This document shows positions 1 through 7,111 of a DNA stretch of 51,313 nucleotides, piece after piece. The stretch's first letter is position 1, and each line of letters opens with the position of its first letter. Below the pieces are notes generated by a model. The model searched no databases and was not told where the DNA came from. It saw nothing but the letters and a program-made list of their open reading frames with translations. Source of the stretch: Verrucomicrobiota bacterium. Lineage in GTDB: Bacteria > Verrucomicrobiota > Verrucomicrobiia > Opitutales > UBA953. Where the stretch lies: the NCBI GenBank assembly GCA_026397955.1, contig JAPLTV010000036.1, positions 1 to 51,313 on the forward strand, read 5' to 3'. The translations under genes were made by a program, and so were the position numbers.

Positions 1-1
1 T

Positions 2-766
2 GACACCGTCGAAATCCCGGTCGAGGCGCCAGAGCACATTGATCCCGCGAAGGTGAAGGCCGCTGCCGACAAGACCGGCCTCGCCATCGGTTCCATCTGC
101 GCTTGCATGGGCCCGGGACGCGATTTCCGTGGCACACCCGAGGAACAGGCCACCGGCATGGCCTACTGCAAGGCGCTCGTGGATCAAGCCGCCATCATGG
201 GCTGCCCGCGCCTGATCGGCCCCATCTACTCCGTGGTCGGCAAGGCCGATGCCGTCGAACCCGAGCAGCAGAAGGTCGAGTTCGCGCTCGTTGTGAAGAA
301 CCTTAAGGTGCTTGCCGCCTACGCTGCTGCGAAAGGCATCACCCTCTGCATTGAGCCGTTGAACCGCTTCGAGACCGACTTCCTCAACACCACGGACAAG
401 GGCCTCGCGCTCATCAAGGCTGTCGGGGCGAAAAATGTCGTTCTGCACCTCGACACCTTCCACATGAACATCGAGGAGAAGAACCAGGCCGCTGCCATCC
501 TTAAGGCTGGCAAGCACCTCGGCCACTTCCACGCCTGTGGTACCGACCGCGGCACCCCCGGCGGAGACTCCCTCGACTGGAAGCCCATCGTCGCCGCCCT
601 CAAGAAGATCGGCTACAAGCAGGACGTCGTCATCGAGTCCTTCACCACCGACGTCAAGGTGATCGCCCGTGCCGCCGCCATCTGGCGCGCCATGGAGCCG
701 CACCGTGACGACATCGCCGTCAAGGGCCTGAAGAACCTGAACCGTTTCTTCGGTAAGCAGAAATAA
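2..766 (+). CDS. sugar isomerase/epimerase, TIM-barrel (5' truncated by window edge)
   Basis: The reading frame is open from base 2, so the true start lies upstream of the window. The protein belongs to the xylose-isomerase-like TIM-barrel superfamily and most resembles the D-tagatose/D-psicose 3-epimerase group, which interconverts ketoses at C3 using a divalent metal. The four expected metal ligands can be seen in order: Glu in IEPLNRF, Asp in HLDTFHMNIEE, His in GHFHACG and Glu in VIESF. The TFHMNIEE segment is characteristic of that group. It lies 19 bases before an exported DUF1080 protein and a ThuA-like protein, a set common in Verrucomicrobia and Planctomycetes sugar-catabolic loci. 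The exact substrate cannot be read from sequence; hydroxypyruvate isomerase-like activity is the main alternative. Confidence 0.85.
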   Translation, partial: DTVEIPVEAPEHIDPAKVKAAADKTGLAIGSICACMGPGRDFRGTPEEQATGMAYCKALVDQAAIMGCPRLIGPIYSVVGKADAVEPEQQKVEFALVVKNLKVLAAYAAAKGITLCIEPLNRFETDFLNTTDKGLALIKAVGAKNVVLHLDTFHMNIEEKNQAAAILKAGKHLGHFHACGTDRGTPGGDSLDWKPIVAALKKIGYKQDVVIESFTTDVKVIARAAAIWRAMEPHRDDIAVKGLKNLNRFFGKQK

Positions 767-785
767 GCCCGCACCTGTACCTCTC

Positions 786-1469
786 ATGAAGCTCCTCACT
801 CCCTTCCTCGCCCTCGCCGCGCTCTGCGCGTCGGTCTCCGCCGAGGACAAGAACCTGTTCAATGGCAAGGACCTCACCGGCTGGAAAGGCCTGGATTTCT
901 GGTCCGTCGAAGACGGTTGCATCACCGGCCGCACGACCAAGGAGAAGTCCACCAAGGGCAACACCTTCCTCGTCTGGGAAGGTGAAGTCGCCGACTTCGA
1001 GCTCTCCTTCCAGTATAAGATCATCGGCGGTAACTCCGGCGTCCAGTACCGCAGCAAGCTCGTCGACGAGAAGGGTTTCGTGATCGCCGGCTACCAGGGC
1101 GACTTCGAGGCGGGCAAGACCTACTCCGGCATCCTCTATGAAGAGAAGGGCCGCGGCATCCTCGCCAAGCGTGGCGAGAAGGTCGTCGTCAAGGAAGGCG
1201 CCGACGCCAAGAAGCCGAAGATCGAAGTCACTGGTTCGCTCGGCAAGACCGAGGAGATCCAGGCCAAGATTAAGGCCGAGGCTTGGAACGAATACCGCAT
1301 CGTCGCCAAGGGCGGCCACCTCCAGCACTTCATCAACGGCGTCCAGACGATCGACGTCACCGACGAGACCGCCATCGGCGCCAAGAAGGGCCTGCTCGCC
1401 CTTCAGCTCCACGCCGGCCCGCCCATGGTCGTCCAGTTCAAGGACATCGTCCTCAAGGAAATCAAATAA
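786..1469 (+). CDS. exported DUF1080 (3-keto-disaccharide hydrolase-type) protein
   Basis: This 227-residue protein starts with a signal peptide (about residues 1-19, ending near SVSA). It continues directly into a DUF1080 domain, recognisable by LFNGKDLTGWKG near the mature N-terminus, GNSGVQYRS in the middle and WNEYRIVAKGGHLQHFING toward the C-terminus. The fold is a concanavalin-like beta sandwich. Family members include 3-keto-glycoside hydrolases acting outside the cytoplasm, although many have no assigned activity. It is followed after 6 bases by the ThuA-like gene and preceded by an epimerase, so the three probably form one transcript for carbohydrate breakdown. The leader before the ATG is C/T-rich, with no Shine-Dalgarno motif. 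The family call is firm; the substrate is inferred only. Confidence 0.88.
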   Translation: MKLLTPFLALAALCASVSAEDKNLFNGKDLTGWKGLDFWSVEDGCITGRTTKEKSTKGNTFLVWEGEVADFELSFQYKIIGGNSGVQYRSKLVDEKGFVIAGYQGDFEAGKTYSGILYEEKGRGILAKRGEKVVVKEGADAKKPKIEVTGSLGKTEEIQAKIKAEAWNEYRIVAKGGHLQHFINGVQTIDVTDETAIGAKKGLLALQLHAGPPMVVQFKDIVLKEIK

Positions 1470-1475
1470 GACCTC

Positions 1476-2389
1476 ATGAAAAAATCCTTCCTCGGTCTTC
1501 TCCTCCTCTCGGCCGCGTTCCTCTCGGCCGCGGACAAGAAGAACGTCCTTCTTATCGCCGGCAAGCCGAGCCACGGCCCGGGCGAGCATGAGCATAACGC
1601 CGGCATCCAGCTGCTCGCCTCCGGCCTGAAGCAGGGCGCGGCCGACCTCGTGAACGTCGACGTCGCCCTCAACGGCGAATGGCCTTCTGACGAGCGCGTC
1701 GCCAAGGCCGACACGATCGTGATCTACTCCGATGGCGGTGGCGGCCACCCGGCCATCCCGCACCTTGATCAGCTCGCCAAGAAGATGGCCGCTGGTTGCG
1801 GCTTCGTCTGTCTCCACTACGCCGTCGAGCCCGCCTACGAAAGCGCCGGCTGGCTGAGCGTCGACGGCAAGCCCGTCAGCCCGCCTCCGGCTGGCCGTTC
1901 CTCCAAGGGCAAGGGCGCCCTCGAGTTCAAGGATTGGCTCGGCGGTTACTTCGAGTCCTTCTATTCCGTGAACCCGCACTGGGACGCCGACTTCAAGTCG
2001 CTGCCCGATCACCCGGTCAGCCGCGGCGTGAAGCCTTTCGGCCGCCGGTCCTCCAGGCCGTCGCTCCGATCTCGACCATGAGCCGCAAGGATGGCGCGCA
2101 TGAAGGCAATCCCGACGTCCGTAAGATGGTCGAGGAGAAGCAGCCTGCTGTCGTCGCTTGGGCCGTGAATCGCAAGGATGGCGGTCGTGGTTTCGGTTTC
2201 TGCGGTGGTCACTATCACGCCGGCTGGTCCATCGACAGCCAGCGCACCCTTGTCCTCAACGCGATCGTCTGGACCGCGAAGGCCGAAGTCCCTGCCGCCG
2301 GTATCGCCACGAAGTTCTCGGAAGAAGAACTCAAGGCGAACCTCGATAAGAAGACCCCCCGCAAGCCTGCGGCCCCGAAGAAGAAGTAA
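1476..2389 (+). pseudogene. ThuA-like exported protein, frameshifted with internal deletion
   Basis: The N-terminal part reads in one frame from 1476 and has a signal peptide (MKKSFLGLLLLSAAFLSA). It then shows the ThuA-like (class I glutamine amidotransferase-like) features VLLIAGKPSHGPGEHEH, YSDGGGGHP and CLHYAVE, up to HPVSRGVKPF at about 2039. That frame then runs into unrelated residues and stops at 2081. The rest of the family pattern resumes in another frame from about 2042 (VLQAVAPISTMSRKDGAHEG, then RGFGFCGGHYHAGW) and ends at 2389. Between the halves, a block of roughly 18-20 residues that normally contains a DEWY-type motif is missing. This is therefore a deletion that is not a multiple of three, not a one-base slip. 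It could be a real inactivating mutation or an assembly error. ThuA-like proteins of this group accompany DUF1080 proteins in sugar degradation. Confidence 0.82.
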
Positions 2390-2411
2390 GCGACCGTTAG
2401 GTCGTCTGATC

Positions 2412-2440
2412 AGGCCGGAGGTTCGCCTCCGGCCTTTTTC
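2412..2440 (+). terminator. rho-independent terminator after the ThuA-like gene
   Basis: A perfect 10-bp GC-rich stem (2412-2421 with 2426-2435) closes a TTCG tetraloop and is followed by a T run. It lies 23 bases after the stop of the ThuA-like frame and ends the sugar-catabolic transcript. Confidence 0.85.
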
Positions 2441-2498
2441 ATGCCCGGAAAAGATGCCGGTCATTTGACCTAGGGCGTCGCCCGGCAACCTTGGCGGC

Positions 2499-3194
2499 AT
2501 GTCCAAGCACATTGCGATCATCGGCGGCACCTCCGGCATCGGCCGCGCGACCGTCGCGCAGCTTCAGGCCGACGGCCATACGGTCCACGCCGCCTGTCGC
2601 TCGCCGGAGAAACTCGCCGACCTCGAGATCGTCGCGCAGCCGTTCGACGCCGCCGCGCCCGGAGCCCTGACGTGGCCCGAGCGCCTCGACGGGTTCGTGT
2701 ATTTCCCTGGCTCGATCTCCCTCAAGCCGTTCCACCGCCTGACCGCGGAGGATTTCCAGCGCGACCTTCAGGTGAACCTCTTTGGCGCCATCGCCGCGCT
2801 GCAGTCGGCGCTCCCGGCGCTCAAGGCCTCCGGTAACGCGTCCGTCGTACTCTTCTCCACCGTCGCCGTCGCGCAGGGCATGCCCATGCACGCCAGCATC
2901 GCCGCAGCCAAGGGGGCCGTCGAAGCGCTCGCCAAGAGCCTGGCCGCCGAGTGGGCGCCCGCGATTCGCGTCAATGTCATCGCGCCCTCGCTCACCGACA
3001 CGCCGCTCGCCGGCGCGCTGCTCAATTCGGACCTCAAGAAGGAAGCCGCCGCCAAACGTCACCCCTTACAGCAGGTCGGCCGTTCGGAAGATATCGCCAC
3101 GCTTGTTGCGCACCTGCTTTCCGGACACTCCCGTTTTATGACTGGTCAAGTCCTGCACGTGGACGGTGGCCTCTCGTCGGTACGTACGTTCTGA
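2499..3194 (+). CDS. SDR family oxidoreductase-like protein, catalytic Tyr replaced
   Basis: This 231-residue protein is a classical-length short-chain dehydrogenase/reductase. The nucleotide-binding GGTSGIG is at residues 9-15. The active-site Ser is in LFSTVA, the Lys is in AAAKGAVEAL, and IRVNVIAPSLTDTPLA and a C-terminal VDGGLSS are typical of 3-oxoacyl-ACP-reductase-like members. The usual YxxxK catalytic pair reads IxxxK here (HASIAAAKG), so the tyrosine is an isoleucine. An SDR subgroup with this HASxAAAKG form appears to exist, so this is probably a lineage feature and not a mutation. The redox activity is therefore uncertain; a non-catalytic or altered role is possible. It is a single-gene unit ending at a shared bidirectional terminator. 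Confidence 0.85.
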   Translation: MSKHIAIIGGTSGIGRATVAQLQADGHTVHAACRSPEKLADLEIVAQPFDAAAPGALTWPERLDGFVYFPGSISLKPFHRLTAEDFQRDLQVNLFGAIAALQSALPALKASGNASVVLFSTVAVAQGMPMHASIAAAKGAVEALAKSLAAEWAPAIRVNVIAPSLTDTPLAGALLNSDLKKEAAAKRHPLQQVGRSEDIATLVAHLLSGHSRFMTGQVLHVDGGLSSVRTF

Positions 3195-3206
3195 CAAAGG
3201 CACAAA

Positions 3207-3238
3207 AAACCCGGGCGCCTCGCGGGCCCGGGTTTCGG
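3207..3238. terminator. bidirectional terminator between SDR gene and pdhC
   Basis: The stem 3207-3216 pairs perfectly with 3226-3235 (AAACCCGGGC and its complement). An A run lies on the left side and Ts on the right, so it can serve both the plus-strand SDR gene and the minus-strand pdh operon. Confidence 0.8.
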
Positions 3239-3255
3239 AAGAGCTTTCGCTCCGT

Positions 3256-4536
3256 TTAGATGAGCATCAGCGCCGGTTCTTCGAGGAGCTGCTTGAGCGC
3301 CTGGAGGAATTGGGCGGCGTTGGCGCCGTCGACCACGCGGTGGTCGCCCGAGAGACCGATCACCATGCGATGGCCGATGACCAAGCGATCCTGGGCGTCG
3401 ACGACAGGCTTCTTGATGGTCGCACCGACGGAGAGGATCGCGGCGTTGGGCACGTTGATGATGCCGTAGAAGCCGGTGACGCCGAACATGCCGAGGTTGG
3501 TGACCGTGAAGGTCGAGCCGGACATCTCGTTCGGCGTGAGCTTCTTCGAGCGGGCCTTGCCGATGAGGGCCTTGGCCTCGACGGCGATGTCCTTAAGGGT
3601 CTTGGCATGCGCGTCGCGGATGACCGGGGTGACCAGGCCGTCTTCGAGGGCGACGCCGAAGGAGAGGTGCACCGCGCCGTGGGTACGGATGCTCGTGCCG
3701 GCCCAGGAGGCGTTGACCGCGGGGACGCGGCGGAGGGCTTCGGCGGAAGCCTTCAGGATGAAGTCGTTGACCGAGAGCTTGATCGCGTCGGCGCCGGTTT
3801 CGGCGAGGCGCTTGTTCAGGGATTCCCGCATGGCCATGAGCGGAGCGGCGTCGACTTCGACTTCGAGGTAGAAGTGGGGGACCGTGATCTTCGACTCCAG
3901 GAGTCGGCGGGCGATCGTCTGGCGCATGCCGCCCACAGGGACGTCGGCGTCAGGCTGGATGCCCTTGCCGTCGGCGGGCGGAGCGACTGCGACGTTGAGC
4001 GGGCCGGAAGGAGCGGAAGCGGCCGGAGCCGAAGCGGCAGCGGCGACATCGCGGCCGACGACACGGCCACCGGGACCAGAGCCGGCGAGCGCGGCGACAT
4101 TGAGCGCGGCTTTCTCTGCCATGCGCTTCGCGTAAGGCGAGGCCTTGGTGCGGGAAGCGTCGGACTGCGGTGAGACGGAGCCGGAAGCAGCCGGCGCGGC
4201 GGGCACGCAGCTCACTTCGGCTTTCTCGGGGATCGCCGGGACGGCGGTCTTCGGAGCCTTCGGGGCCGGAGCGGCGGTGGGCTCAGGGGCGGCTTCGCCT
4301 TTCTTACCGATGGCGCAGATGGGAGCGCCGACGGGCAACTGCTGGCCGGCGGGGGCGTAGATCTTAAGGATCGTGCCCGGCACCGTGCAGGAAAGTTCCA
4401 TCGTCGCCTTGTCGGTTTCGACTTCAGCCAGGATGTCGCCGAAGGCCACCACTTGGCCTTCCTTGATGTTCCATTTTACCAAAGTCCCCACCGACATCGT
4501 GTCGGAGAGCTTCGGCATATCGATAATTTCAGCCAT
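3256..4536 (-). CDS. pdhC: pyruvate dehydrogenase E2, dihydrolipoamide acetyltransferase
   Basis: This 426-residue E2 transfers the acetyl group from the lipoyl arm to CoA in the pyruvate dehydrogenase complex. An N-terminal lipoyl domain is present, with the lipoylated Lys43 in ETDKATME. An Ala/Pro-rich linker follows, then a peripheral subunit-binding domain (SPYAKRMAEK, GPGGRVVGRDV). The catalytic acetyltransferase domain ends in DHRVVDG. The open frame extends upstream to 4875, but that part overlaps the E1-beta gene and looks nothing like E2. The start at 4536 (MAEIIDMPKLSDTM) fits the family exactly. It is the last gene of a pdhA-pdhB-pdhC operon, with 28 bases between it and pdhB. No E3 (lipoamide dehydrogenase) gene is in the window. 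Confidence 0.95.
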   Translation of the reverse strand: MAEIIDMPKLSDTMSVGTLVKWNIKEGQVVAFGDILAEVETDKATMELSCTVPGTILKIYAPAGQQLPVGAPICAIGKKGEAAPEPTAAPAPKAPKTAVPAIPEKAEVSCVPAAPAASGSVSPQSDASRTKASPYAKRMAEKAALNVAALAGSGPGGRVVGRDVAAAASAPAASAPSGPLNVAVAPPADGKGIQPDADVPVGGMRQTIARRLLESKITVPHFYLEVEVDAAPLMAMRESLNKRLAETGADAIKLSVNDFILKASAEALRRVPAVNASWAGTSIRTHGAVHLSFGVALEDGLVTPVIRDAHAKTLKDIAVEAKALIGKARSKKLTPNEMSGSTFTVTNLGMFGVTGFYGIINVPNAAILSVGATIKKPVVDAQDRLVIGHRMVIGLSGDHRVVDGANAAQFLQALKQLLEEPALMLI

Positions 4537-4564
4537 CGGATTTGAAAAGTATGAGGGGTGAGGG

Positions 4565-5542
4565 TTAGGCGAGCACTTTGAGTGCTTCGGCAACGACGCG
4601 TTCGACGTTGGGCATCTGCAAGTCTTCCATGCGCTTGCAGTAGATCTGCGGAGCGTCGATCGAGGACACGCGGTGGATCGGGGCGTCGAGCTCGTCGAAC
4701 GCCTTCGACTGGATGAGGTAGGCGACCTGGGCGTCGACGCCGCAGAAAGGCTTGTTCTCTTCGACCAGCAGGGCGCGGTGCGTCTTGCGGACGGAGGCGA
4801 GGATGGTCTCCTCGTCGAGCGGGCGGATCGAGCGGAGGTCGACGACCTCGACGCTGACGCCGTGTTCCTTCTCAAGAATCTCCGCGGCCTTCAGGCTCGT
4901 GATTACGGCGCGGCCGTGGGCGACGATGGTGAGGTCAGTGCCCACGCGCTTCACGTCGGCGACGCCGAGCGGGACGATGTAGTCTTCATCCGGCACTTCG
5001 CCCTTATCATTATAAAGGATCGTGTTCTCCATCACGTAGACCGGGTCGTTGTCGCGGATGGCGGCTTTCATTAGGCCCTTGGCGTCATACGGGGTAGCCG
5101 GGCAGACGACCTTGATGCCTGGGTGGGAGGCAAGGATGGCCTCGGGCGTGTGGGAGTGGGTGGCGCCGACGTTGGTACCGCCGTTAGCCGGACCGCGGAT
5201 GACGATCGGGCAATTGATCAGGCCGCCGGACATGTAGCGGATGTTGCCGGCGTTGTTCACGATCTGGTCGAACGCGACGTACGAGAAGGACCAGAACATC
5301 AGCTCCATCACGGGACGGATGCCGAGCATCGAGGCGCCGATACCGAGGCCGATGAAGCCCGCTTCGGAGATCGGGGTGTCGACGATGCGCTTCGGACCGA
5401 ACTCCTTGAGGAGGCCCTCGGTCACCTTATAGGCGCCGTTGAACTGGGCGACTTCTTCGCCCATGATGACGACCTTGTCGTCGCGCTTGAGTTCTTCGCG
5501 CATCGCGGCGCGGAGCGCCTCGCGGTAGGAAATGACAGCCAT
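4565..5542 (-). CDS. pdhB: pyruvate dehydrogenase E1 component subunit beta
   Basis: This 325-residue protein has the normal length of the E1-beta subunit of the heterotetrameric pyruvate dehydrogenase. Typical features are an N-terminal ISYREALRAAMREEL, MGEEVAQFNGAYKVT (the thiamine-side glutamate region), the DTPISEAGFIGLGIGAS segment, and a transketolase C-terminal domain with VDLRSIRPLDEETI. With E1-alpha it decarboxylates pyruvate using thiamine diphosphate and acetylates the lipoyl group of E2. It lies between pdhA (21 bases upstream) and pdhC (28 bases downstream), all on the minus strand, so the three are almost certainly co-transcribed. Confidence 0.95.
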   Translation of the reverse strand: MAVISYREALRAAMREELKRDDKVVIMGEEVAQFNGAYKVTEGLLKEFGPKRIVDTPISEAGFIGLGIGASMLGIRPVMELMFWSFSYVAFDQIVNNAGNIRYMSGGLINCPIVIRGPANGGTNVGATHSHTPEAILASHPGIKVVCPATPYDAKGLMKAAIRDNDPVYVMENTILYNDKGEVPDEDYIVPLGVADVKRVGTDLTIVAHGRAVITSLKAAEILEKEHGVSVEVVDLRSIRPLDEETILASVRKTHRALLVEENKPFCGVDAQVAYLIQSKAFDELDAPIHRVSSIDAPQIYCKRMEDLQMPNVERVVAEALKVLA

Positions 5543-5563
5543 GACAGTGTGTGCGAAGAAGGG

Positions 5564-6670
5564 TTATTCGAAGATGATGGTGCCGCGGCTCGTGGTCTTC
5601 GGCCCGCGGTTGTCCTCTTCCCAGTAGATGTGCTTGGTGATATCGGCGACGGTGGGATCCGGCGATTCGTCGGCGAAGACGGCGGCCTTGTCGGCCTCGG
5701 CCATCGCGGCTTCATTGATCTGCAGGGAGAGTTCGGGGGTCAGGACTTTCTCGCGGAGGAGTTCCTGTTCGAAGGCGAGGACCGGGTCTTTCTTTTCGCG
5801 GTATTCCTTGATCTCTTCTTTGTCGCGGTAGGTCTTGTCCGGGTCAGCCATCGAGTGGCCGAAGTAGCGGTAGGTAAAGATCTCGAGGACGGTCGGCTTG
5901 GATTCTTCGTGGGCGCGCTTGAGGGCGATGGCCGTCTTGGCGCGGACTTCATAGACGTCGTGGCCGTTGATGACGTCCCAAGCCATGTTGTAGCCTTCGG
6001 CGCGCTTCGCGAGGCAGCCCGGGTGGGCGGTCGAGCGCTCCTGGGAGGTGCCCATCGAGTAGCCGTTGTTTTCGACGACGAAGATGACTGGGAGGTCCCA
6101 GAGAGAGGCCAGGTTGTAGGCTTCATGGACCGCGCCTTGGTTGACGGCGCCGTCGCCCATGTAGGCGAGGCAGCTGCCCTTGAGGCCCAGGTACTTAACG
6201 GCGTAGGCGAGGCCAGTGCCGAGGGGGGCTTGGCCGCCGACGATGCCGTGGCCGCCCCAGTAGTTCTTATCGGGGGCGAAGTAGTGCATCGAGCCGCCCT
6301 TACCTTGGGAGCAGCCGGTGACGCGGCCGGTCAGTTCGGCCATACATTCGTTCATGCCCATGCCGACCATCAGGCCGTGGCCATGGTCGCGGTAACCCGT
6401 GATGATATGGTCGTGCTTGCCAAGGAGGGAGATCGTGCCGGCGGCGACGGCCTCCTGCCCCACGTAAAGGTGGAGGAATCCGCCGATCTTACCCTGCTGG
6501 TAGATGCGGATGCAGCGCTGCTCGAAATGGCGGATACGAGCCATTTTGGTGTAAAGGGCGATCTTCTCGGCCTTTGACATAGATGCGTTGACCGGATCTT
6601 TGGCGTATTCCGAAGGACCGGCAGGGCGCTTCAGGGATTCCGGGTGGGTAAGGACAGCGGGCTTGGCCAC
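5564..6670 (-). CDS. pdhA: pyruvate dehydrogenase E1 component subunit alpha
   Basis: This 368-residue protein is the E1-alpha subunit. The thiamine diphosphate-binding motif reads GDGAVNQGAVHEAYNLA and continues to VENNGYSMGTSQERS. The substrate channel region YRDHGHGLMVGM and the phospho-loop-like YRYFGHSMADPDKTYR are as expected. It is the first gene of the pdhA-pdhB-pdhC operon and is read leftward from a 141-base divergent region shared with the HPr gene. The separate alpha/beta arrangement is the form also found in alphaproteobacteria, Gram-positives and mitochondria, not the single-chain AceE. The start at MAKPAVLTHPES leaves an N-terminal tail of about 30 residues before the conserved domain; an internal start at MSKAEKIAL is possible. 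Confidence 0.95.
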   Translation of the reverse strand: MAKPAVLTHPESLKRPAGPSEYAKDPVNASMSKAEKIALYTKMARIRHFEQRCIRIYQQGKIGGFLHLYVGQEAVAAGTISLLGKHDHIITGYRDHGHGLMVGMGMNECMAELTGRVTGCSQGKGGSMHYFAPDKNYWGGHGIVGGQAPLGTGLAYAVKYLGLKGSCLAYMGDGAVNQGAVHEAYNLASLWDLPVIFVVENNGYSMGTSQERSTAHPGCLAKRAEGYNMAWDVINGHDVYEVRAKTAIALKRAHEESKPTVLEIFTYRYFGHSMADPDKTYRDKEEIKEYREKKDPVLAFEQELLREKVLTPELSLQINEAAMAEADKAAVFADESPDPTVADITKHIYWEEDNRGPKTTSRGTIIFE

Positions 6671-6811
6671 GGTAGTTCGTTTGGATTGATTGGAGAGGTC
6701 TGGCGGGGAAGGTCAAGCGTCCCCTCCCTTCGGCTCAATTTGCCTTGACCCGCCTTGCCGCCAGCCTCCCTTTTCCTCTATCCTGCGTTCGTCTCAGGAC
6801 AGACCCCTTAT

Positions 6812-7099
6812 ATGGAAGAAACCCACGAGGCTTTGGCCCGCGAATTCACCGTTCAGAACCGGATGGGCATCCACACCCGCCCGGCCGCTCAGATTGTCCG
6901 TCTAGCTAACCGCTACCCGGACGTTGAAATCACCGTTTCTAAGGACGAGGAGTCCGTGAACGGTAAGAGCATCATGGGACTCATGATGCTGGCCGCCGGC
7001 CAAGGGTCGAAGCTCCGCTTCTCCGTCCGCGGCAAGGATGGCGCCACGCTCCTCGTTGAGATGGAGGCGCTGTTCGCTCGCAAGTTCGACGAGTCCTGA
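6812..7099 (+). CDS. HPr family phosphocarrier protein
   Basis: This is a 95-residue HPr. The phosphorylatable histidine is His21 in MGIHTRPA, and a serine at position 53 (VNGKSIMGLMML) matches the regulatory Ser46 site used by HPr kinase. The start at 6812 (MEETHEALAREF) was chosen because the open frame further upstream to 6755 adds residues unlike the family. No enzyme I or sugar permease gene is adjacent. Such lone HPr proteins in bacteria without sugar-transport PTS may act in regulation; that is an inference here. The downstream exported protein gene begins 12 bases later, so the two could be co-transcribed. Confidence 0.92.
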   Translation: MEETHEALAREFTVQNRMGIHTRPAAQIVRLANRYPDVEITVSKDEESVNGKSIMGLMMLAAGQGSKLRFSVRGKDGATLLVEMEALFARKFDES

Positions 7100-7111
7100 C
7101 CTTTACCCCCC

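Noticed and set aside
4537-4875. Upstream extension of the E2 frame
   Set aside because: It overlaps pdhB in another frame and has Ser/Arg-rich, non-conserved sequence; the lipoyl domain begins exactly at 4536.
3166-6577. Long plus-strand frames (335 and 484 codons) over the pdh operon
   Set aside because: They are shadows of pdhC, pdhB and pdhA; composition is Asp/Gly/Val/Arg-rich without motifs.
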